Shown here: positions 25,201-34,934 of the stretch, in pieces
Layout: the number at the start of each line of letters is the position of its first letter
How positions within the stretch are numbered: the stretch's first letter is position 1
Origin: Rodentolepis nana
Taxonomy: Eukaryota; Platyhelminthes; Cestoda; Cyclophyllidea; Hymenolepididae
Assembly (NCBI GenBank): GCA_900617975.1
Contig: UZAE01012238.1
Span: forward strand, 1 to 37,582
Reading direction: 5' to 3'
Length of the DNA: 37,582 nt
Position numbers and translations under genes: made by a program
Notes under the pieces: model-generated
Seen by the model: only the letters and a program-made list of their open reading frames with translations
Told to the model about the DNA's origin: nothing
The model's database searches: none

Positions 25201-28200
25201 AGGAGTGATTCAACAAGGAAAACCTACTTCCATCACCATATAGTGCGTAAACAAAGCTCCCTTGTGGACCCATAATAAATGAATGGATTTCTATTCGAGT
25301 TTAGATCGAATCCTGAGTAGATTAACAAAGTGCTGGTGGATATCAAAGTTAAAAAGATAGACTTCATTAAAGAAAAGAGAACGCAGGTGAAATTCCGTTC
25401 AAGGTAAAGTTAGAGTAACAATGGAGTAAGTTAGAAGAGAGCACATTGTTGAGAGGACATGAAGCGTGCATCTATTCTCACTAACACACACACACACAAA
25501 AACACAATACGTTAGTTTTTTGTGTGAATACAAGTATGTAACGAGCACATATCCACCGACATCTAGTGATTTATTCAAATCTTAACGTTGTTATAGAGAA
25601 ATAAAAAAGGAACCACCTTGGAAGTGAAATTGCAAAATCTATCGGCATCCACACAAATTTCAGACAATAAAAAGGAAGAGTAGTAATCAAACACTTATCT
25701 AAAACAAACGGGGTTAGGGTTTGAATTCGAGGTTATGCTTCCCTCCATAACTAGATGAATTAAGAGAGTGGGAGACTAACGCACTATCCGCGCGATTTAA
25801 AGTACTCAAGAAATGATTCCTCTGAACAGCGAGATCATAATCGCAAGCGGAAATGTACAACACTTGATTTTAAAGGCCGAACTGATCTAAATTGACTCTT
25901 TTGACCAAGCGGTAGAAGTTGCACTGAAGGTTACGGCGCATACACTGATCAATACTACCAATCAAAGAACAAATGAGAATGTGATTCACAAATTAAGGTG
26001 CAAGACCGATTTCTGCAGTTATGTTTTGCAGAAATGAGGCATTAACAACCACGAAATTTAACTTATCATTATGAGGTTGAAGTATCTAATTCCACTATTA
26101 TTCACTTATCAAGAACATTCAACTTCTTGTGGTCAACGAAAATGCAATGAAAAGGAGTGAAAAAATCGTCATGGACACACAAGTTAGCACTTTGTCGATA
26201 AGCCTCCCTCCACCCCCCCCCCCCCACGCCTAGGCCTATGTAGTGAAACCTAGGCAATAATTATCAAGCAAAAATTAAGGCGCAAAGAACACGTGTACCT
26301 CCTTTATCAAGGCCAAGCTTTAAAAGAGTAGGTGAGAATTGAAAAGCAAAGATATGAGCGATCATTCCACTACTTAACAGAAAAGTCGGTAAGTGGTGAA
26401 TAGGTGCCCCAAATAATATTGCCAACAGCTTCGAAAAGCCTTCTAATATTTAATTTAATAATTAAAAGACCAAAGTAGAAACATGCCTAATTCCATTTTG
26501 AGCATCTTGCAGAAAACGATACAAGATCGTATTCTCGTTCCGAATGCTTGGATCATTAATGAGTGATTCCTCATCCAAATCCGAGTACTCCTTTTCATCA
26601 ATTTCTTCAACCACATCGATATTTCTATTCAATCTCTCAACACCAGTCGTATTGACTGTTCTAGAATCTGTCGTATTCTGAGTCATCAATTCAAACATTC
26701 GGAGAGTCAAACCAGAGGGTCGCCTTTCAAGGGGTTCATTTGATGTGCTGGCTGGTCTTATTGGGTGCAGAGACTGCTTTCCACCGTCCTCCTTCTTCCT
26801 ACTTAGAAGGGCAGTGAATTTTCGGGTCATAACTGGAGCAACTTGAGGTATGACCAAAACATCCACAGCCACTCTCCATTCTCGAAGGATAAGGAAAAGT
26901 CCACGAAGAAGAGTCATCTTTTCTGGGAGCACAGACTCTCGAAGACAATCATTCAACTTGAAATTAAGGGCGGCTGGTCCATGCTGCCTTCTTAGAGCTT
27001 GAAGGTAACGTCTCAGAGTGGTGAATATTTGACAAGAAGGATCGTAGCGAAGACGTCTAGCATCGGGAGTGCGAAGAGTTGAGATTGTGCTGAAGACCTC
27101 ATCTTCGATGGAGCTAAAGCGGAAATCAGGGAGCGGTCTATCACCATTTACAGCCTCCATCATGAGACAAGCTAGAACAGAGAGCGTTCGACGATCTGCT
27201 CGAGCCATCAGGTTTTTGCAATTGCCCACTAGACGATAACCGGGTCCAATCCAAGCGTTCACTGTCGGAGTCATCGTACTCAAGAAATTCCAATCAGAGC
27301 TAAAAAAACGCAAATATAGCGCTACAGCCTAGTGTCTATAAGTAATATCGAAGTGAGCTATTTGTATCCAGCAAGTAGTCTTCAGATCGCTCTTTATTTA
27401 TATTAAAAGATGAAATCACATAGATGCCGACAACTAGACAGTTTGTTTTAACAAAATTGTCACCAGTCCGGAGGTTAGGTCTATGAAGAAACCATTTCTT
27501 CAGAAAAGTCCTCCTTAGTCTTGAATCAACCACACCACTTTCTTTCCTGTGAAGCCCGAAGTCAGCTAAATGGCTAATGATAACTAATCAAAACGCCTGC
27601 CATTTGAAGTAATAATAATAATAATAGTATTCAGCTAATTTAACTCTAATCAATCTAGTAGGTGACCAGAGTATAGTAGGAGAAACCAGGCTTCAGAAAA
27701 TGATAAAATGATGATATCTAAGAAATCTCACCGGATAATTTCCATTCGGCGTTTACTTGGAAGATGCTTAGGTGCAGGAAAGTTTAGCCACACTGTTTTG
27801 ACATGTAGATTCATCAAGAAGGCATTCTTGATGCCTTCAATATCAAAGTAGGCTACCTCCTTTGGATTCTCTTCAGTCTAATAATGAGGAAGCAGAGAAA
27901 TATTTAAGGTTCAAGCAGAGAATTGTGTAAAGACATGATTAAATCATACGACTCATTACTATAATGGAAGCAGGAACTTCTCTGGCTTTGGATTTCCTTT
28001 TTGATGGCCGTGGCAAGTTAGTCGTCATGTTGTCAGATTTCTCCTCCAAGGAGTCGCCGTAGCCTTTTCGTTGAACAAACAGAAGAGTCAACTCCTCCAT
28101 ACCCGACTCAAACATAATCCAACCAGCTGAATGACCAGGAAGAGCTGATTCTGAAGCATGGGACGGGATACTAGGAGGCGGTGGTTGATGTAATTGGGCA

Positions 28201-31200
28201 GTAGAAGAGGAAGGAGTAGGCCCATGGACGCCTGTATATAGACCACCTACTGCAGGGGGAGACTTTCTTGCAGTACCAGCTTGACGAGACATTGCTGACT
28301 GATCGGCATCGAATGAAAAGAAGACACGGGAAGCAGAGAAGGGGATTGCTGTGAGGAGGACATCGGGCGTGAAAGAGGATTCGCGAGTGAGTCGTCGGAG
28401 TTGAGAGTGAATTCGAGAAATAGAGAAATTGCACACGAGGCGCTCGGTATGTCGAACCTCTGTAGCGCTCACGACTTTCGGTAGAGGCTGTGGTCTGAGT
28501 TCATCTATAGCAGGTCCGGACTCAATATCGCGTTCTTTAAACGGTTGGAAAGTAGAAAAAACATTAATGTTGTCATGAAAGCTAATAAAACAGGTATGAC
28601 ATAAGTGAAGCACCAATGAAATAGGAACTCTAAACATTTCCTGTCTAAGCTCACTTCGGAAAGCATCTTTCATCAGTCACTATAAGCGATCTCGTTGAGA
28701 ACATCGTTGCATTGGCACCAGCTTTTTTTAGTTCAACAAAATCATTTCATTCCCACGATATGTACCTACGACTGTTAAAGCCAATGACATTAACTTCGCA
28801 AGTAACTAATGCAAGTCAAAAGCTTATCTTATTCATTTTTTAGTATTTTCTTTCTTTGATTTCAGTAACCTGGTTATCCGCTTCCCTTCAGGACAATAGT
28901 TTCCAACAGGTCACCGGCATATTAGCAGAAAAAAAAACATTTTCAGCCTTGCTCTTTCACTCAAAGTCAACGGTTTGAAATTTGAACTTCCGTATCAGCT
29001 AGCAACCAAAATTCACTCACCAGTAAGATTGGCTTTTGAATTTGTAGGAGCATTGGGGGCAGTTTGAGTTTCCTGTCGAAGAGAGTTCGAAGCTGACCGA
29101 TGTGGCGATGAAAGAAGCGGTGACGCAGCCGTTGAATTATCCTCATCATTTTCCTCCGCCACTTCACTTAATCTCTTTTCTTCCGTCGTTAGAAGGCTTC
29201 TCGTCAGTGCTTCAGGTGAGAAAGACGCAGTACTCTGTAGAGGTGCTGTCGATGAAGCTCCCAACTCTCTCGACCCCATACCCACGTGAAGAATGCGTTT
29301 GTTGTTGAGCACCTGGACTTTTACTGAGTCTACAGCTAGAGTAAGCAGTGACACACAAGTGAGATCATTAAGGCCAAGTGTAAGACTATCCACGGTGACC
29401 ACATCTTCCACCGCGTAGATCTGCATGAATCCGATATTTACTCGACCAAGGGAGAGAAGTCCCACTAGGTTGTTCTCCTCTGCTAAATGATGATTTTTAC
29501 CATGGCGATGGGAATGACTTATTGAAAGTGAAGAAGAATGATCGGCCATAGTACTTGTAGACTCTTCAGTAGTATTCGTAGGAGCTAGAACATCAGGACG
29601 CGAACGTGGACCAGCTTGAGTGGTTTGGGTTTCTGTAAAATCATAGTGAAAATTTGAAAATATCAAATCATTCTCATAAATCAGAAAAAGTTCAAGGGAG
29701 AGTCAAGTCGTTAGCAACTCACAAAATTCCCCCCCCCCATTATCTTCAGCTTCTGCTGACTTTCAGAACCAGCCATCTATTGAGGCCCAAACTTCGGCAA
29801 GCTACTTCCTCTTTGCAGCTACTCCAACCAATCTCTCGATTCAGCATCTCATCTACCCCCTGCATTGATAGTCCTATGTACCCTTCAGCTCCTTGACAAT
29901 TTCCGCCAAGTACATCGCGTTCTCCTTAGACTTTAAAGCACGATATATATCTAGTTAGACTTAAACACTCTAAAGTTCTATTCATCTACAACTTCAATAA
30001 CTAATTCACTGAGGTGAGAGGACTGCACGATGACAATGACAACTTGAGGGAGAGAACATGAGAAAGGGAACAAAAAATCGATGTCTGCACCCACGGTCTT
30101 GTAATTATCCCATCCTACTAGAATTAGAGGGGAAAGAAGGGGAGCAAAATTGACAATAAATATCCTCCAACAGAGGTGATTGAACACTGCTCCAATGAAC
30201 GCAAAAGAACGAGGAGTTCTCCTCCAATGAAACTAACAAAAATTCCTAAGACAAATTTTAAATACACGGATATAAGCCCTTTCGTTTATTTGAAAGAGGA
30301 TTGAAATCCTACCATTAGAATGAATAGGAGATACTTTTGAATCCACCGAGGTACTGCCGAATCGATGGAACCAGAGAGTATTCTCCGAAAACTGGTCAAA
30401 GAAAGTTCCCTTCCTAGTTGGATTTGAGGTAGGAGGTGGAGATGATGCGGAAGGTGGAGGTGATTTAACATTCTCCACTGAGGGCGAAGGGTATTGATGC
30501 TTAAGTTTTTCCTCGTAGAGGACTTTGCCCTGTCGACCAGCGGAAAGGAGGCATTTGAAATGAAGCTCGTCGATCACTGCACTGGGAGAACGATTGGCGA
30601 CCACTGGAGTAATGATGGTTAAATACCTAGAGTGAGCAATAATGAAATAAAGCATTCGCGACAAGACTTTCTTAACTGAGCTAAGACAGTACGAGATACA
30701 GCCGCACCCAATATCTTCCACTTTATTATTGCCTTTTAGTATTTGGAACCCCAACAGTCAATCGAAGGAACTTCGGTCTGTGAATATCCCAGTTAAAAAT
30801 AGGGGAATGTAATTAAATAGCACTACCCAAGTATCCACGAGTCTGTCTAATGCACAAACAAAAAACTTCATTATAAATTTTGAATTCGATTTTTGAAAGC
30901 TGGAACTTATTGCAATATCCACATCGTTGCATTTGGAATAAAATTTATTAAGGCGTTTGGGATTTAAAATAATAAGGAATTGTGTAGAGATGGTGGATTT
31001 TCTAGAATCGATTAGAAAATCGATTAGAACAAAAAATGAAAATCAATGGAATAAGCTATTTTGGTGCTATGCTTTTAACGGTTATGCATATTATATTTGG
31101 GGCGGTTTTATTTGACAGAAAAAAAGACAACACAAGAGGATTCAAGTTAGCCTTCACTCTTCTAGCTGCAGAAGAAAATGGAAGAACTACCACGCATAGG

Positions 31201-34200
31201 GAAATGACACCACGTAAGCACTTAAACTAAAATGACAGTTGCACACTCTCCGTGTCTTGATGAAGGAAAAGATTTTGTGTTACTTAGAAAAAAGCGGCCA
31301 AACAGGCAACACAGGGAGAGAGAGAGAGTTCAGTTAATCCTACTGAGTTTATTTGACCTTAGTGCGAGTAGTATTTACTCGGTTAAATGATTAAACTATA
31401 GCAAAAGCAAAAAGATAGTATAAAACTGATTATAGGACACCATTTGTATTACCTGTCGACAAGAATTGAGTGGAGACGAAACTGGCTAATTATAAAGTTA
31501 GAACCGAGCTCACCTACCTTGGGCATAAAGAACTCAAACGATGAACGTCGTTTTATGAATTCCAGGAGGGCTTTACCTCATCATTATGCCTACAGCTCTA
31601 AGCCAATACACTTCAGTTACACATGATCACCCATTAACTCGCCAGCCTACAATTGATGAGCTTTGAAAAGTGAAAGGTCAAATTCGTTAAAATGCAACTC
31701 GACGAAGCACACTCTAAAATATAGAAATTACAAATACTAGATGATACTGATCAACAGATTTTCATTCAGAAGTTCTTCAAGACTGTCCACTTATATTTCG
31801 ATATCTCAGCTAAGAAGCGCTCATCAATAGTCTCATGAATCGCGGTAATGATTCACTGATTAAACAAAAGGCTACATCAGAACAGACATTCACTGGTAAT
31901 GAGATTACTTTCAAACAAAAAAAGACCAAATATATAGTTTTGCTAACCTGTCAAGACATTCCGTCAAGAGAGGCGTGAGGAAAATGTCAACAGGACCCAG
32001 AACTGAAACTGTTGTTGACGAACGAGACACCAAGGCGGTTGACGATTCGAAAATGCGACTATCACGTGAATCTACAATGAGAGTCAGATAAAAATAAATA
32101 AAAAAAGAACAAACTTTACTGCAACTCCAGTGATACTATACTACTACTGAGCACTGGGTTCATCTGAAGAAAAGGTCAAGTCTACGATAAGATTCGGCTA
32201 GTCAAGTTTGGATTGGTGATTGCCAGGTATTAAGGCCCACCATGGCTTAAAATATTGAAGTCCTTGTGATGGGAAGAGGACAAAAAAGGCTATATATCTG
32301 CGGGATGTGTTCATACTTTGTTAGGGGTTAAACAAGTTGCATAGGTTGTCTTCACATTAATCATCATTTTGATAATTCCTTGGACGTCCAGCGCTATCGG
32401 TAGCTATTTGGAACTATAACAGTTGTTAGGCCAGCTGTGCTTTGATGTCCCAGTATCACTAAACATGAAGATAACTTGCTATCCTTTGACATGTCTTTGT
32501 TTAGATGCTAGTCTACGGGCCTCAAGGAGGCTAGGAAGAGATTTGCTACCATAGCGGACCAAACTGAGCGAGGTGCACGCCTACACGGGAAACGAATCAA
32601 TGGGAGAGCCGAATTGGGAGCTCGGTAATGCCAATTAGCTAAATTAGGTTATACAATCATTGACGTCTATGGCTAGTAGTGGCCTATTACTCCACCTTTC
32701 ACATATCCTATAATTGTTACAACCTTCCATATTTACGTGACGATACATTTCGTCCACGCTACCAACAAGTGTCTAAAAAGTTAACTGTATTCTATCTTGC
32801 CTCCCTCACCTCTCTCTCTCTCTCTCGGGGTCGTAATCAATTGTAGCAAAGAGATATCCAGTGGTATAAGGTAGACGTGTCAGCACAAAGGGTGATTACG
32901 CAAAAAATTTGCAAACGGTTACGACATTTCATAAACAGGACCAGAAATAGGATAAGTTTCGACAGTACAGTGTCAATTCAACTCTCGTCTTTAGAGCTAG
33001 ATAAGAATTACTCGCCGACAGTCGCGCAGACAGGCCTAAAATTATTCGTTAAAAATACAAATAGGAAAATGAAAGCGTCAACTAGACTTAGTCACCATGA
33101 GTATTACTTGCTTTTCTCTGTATTAGCATGTTGCATGTACGTTTTTAAAATGTGTAATAGCATCGATTTCAAGTTAATAAGCTCATATTTGGCCTAGGCA
33201 AATAGAAAAAAACACTACTGAATTTGCATAAGAACTATTGAAAATGGATAGACCACTTCATTATAACAGCCAAGAAAATATCATGTAGCAAAATAAATCA
33301 ATAAAATGCGGCTTAGAAGTAGAAGACGACAACCGAGTTATCGAAGTTTATAGAAGCATGCCGAGTAGGTACTGAGTCAGGACCATGAAATTATCATGAA
33401 CAATAAAGTCGAATTTGAACCACCATGTTAATCAATCGGTGCACTTCCAAGCCCCCAATTGACAGACGCACCAATTCCTACAGTTGTAAAAAAATTCCCG
33501 CCTTTCATTTTGCATCTTCCTATCTGGTCGAATGCCCAGATGCAAATTCGAAGCGATCGTTCGCTATCGGCCTGTCTCTCTGCATAGGCACTAGAAACCT
33601 CGAAAAAAAGAACACCTGCACAACACCGGCGTACATGATAAAGTTGACTTTGACTTGAAATATGACGCCAATCGCAATCATAAAACACTTCGCCAATCAC
33701 ACAAAGTCTCTCGGAGCAGTGCACAAAAAAATCTACGTCAGTAGAACTTTAATTTAAACACCGCCTGGAGGAGGAATTGTGAAAAGTAATAAGGAACTAT
33801 TGACGTAATTCAAATCTTAAAGGTCAGCGCAAAAGAAGCGTCATCAGTCAAAGAGTGCAAGTGAAAACTGCCGCCAAGATGATTCAGCATTTTCCCAGCA
33901 AAGGAAATCAATAGAGTAAGAAAGAAAGTAGAAATGGTCATTGAATGAGGATTTAGAAATAGGCAACTTACGAGGATAGAGCAAGGGTCTAAGGTCGGCT
34001 ATTCTGAATGACGAAGGAGCCGAATCAGCCTCGTCATTAGGGCATTCGCGAGTGCCATTATTGGCAGTTGTAGAGGTCTCAGTAATGGTCCCATTGGCAG
34101 AATCAACCATTGAACGGAAGGAAAAACCAGTAGCGCAACAGAGAAATTCTGGGGCTTTAGCGAGTCCAATTCGACAGTTGCAATTCGGACGCTCCTCTCC

Positions 34201-34894
34201 ATAGGTCTCAGTAACGCTGGATTGTTGACGCTGACGCAGACGTCGACATACTCGCCAACGGTGTTTGAGACGAAGGGGAGGACATAGATCGGCGTTAGTG
34301 ATATAGCGATTCAAGTGACGCTCGTAAGCAGTTCGAAGGAGACTACTTTCGGTAATCGACCTATTCAGCTGAACATGGAGATCTAGAAAAGAGAAATACA
34401 AAAATCTATTAAGAGGTCACGAATTCGATGAAACATAATGAATGGGAAAACCAGCCCCGATGGTTTATTCTGACTAAAAACAGAGATCACAGTTTTATTG
34501 ATACGATTTAATAATGCGAAATATTCCCAAATGTTCGAACCATGAAGGACTTAGGAACAAAGGGACTCCCAAAGAAACCTTGGTAATACAGAAACCGGTG
34601 TCATGATCTTCAAAGTACACAATCCACCTTCCTTTCTTCATCAAATTTAATTATGAATGTCATACACTTCATGTTAATGGATTATCAATCCCAATAAATG
34701 AAGGATTATCATTAAATCCTTAACGAATAAATTCATTGCTAACAGCTTCCATGATTGGGCGTAAAATCAGATTGGAAGTAATGATACTCACATGTTCTAA
34801 AGAAGAACTCTACCTAACGCCATGACTACTTATAAAAGAAATCTAAAAAACTACCATTTTTCTTCAGACAGTAAAGAAAAGGGACAACTCGAGT

Positions 34895-34934
<40 letters not shown>

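Noticed and set aside
31036..31230. Plus-strand open frame of 64 codons with a hydrophobic segment
   Set aside because: Short, intronic, AT-driven composition and no supporting signal.
32877..33197. Plus-strand open frame of 106 codons as a gene
   Set aside because: Intronic, with no similarity I recognise and no promoter or splice context. Composition is that of the surrounding intron.
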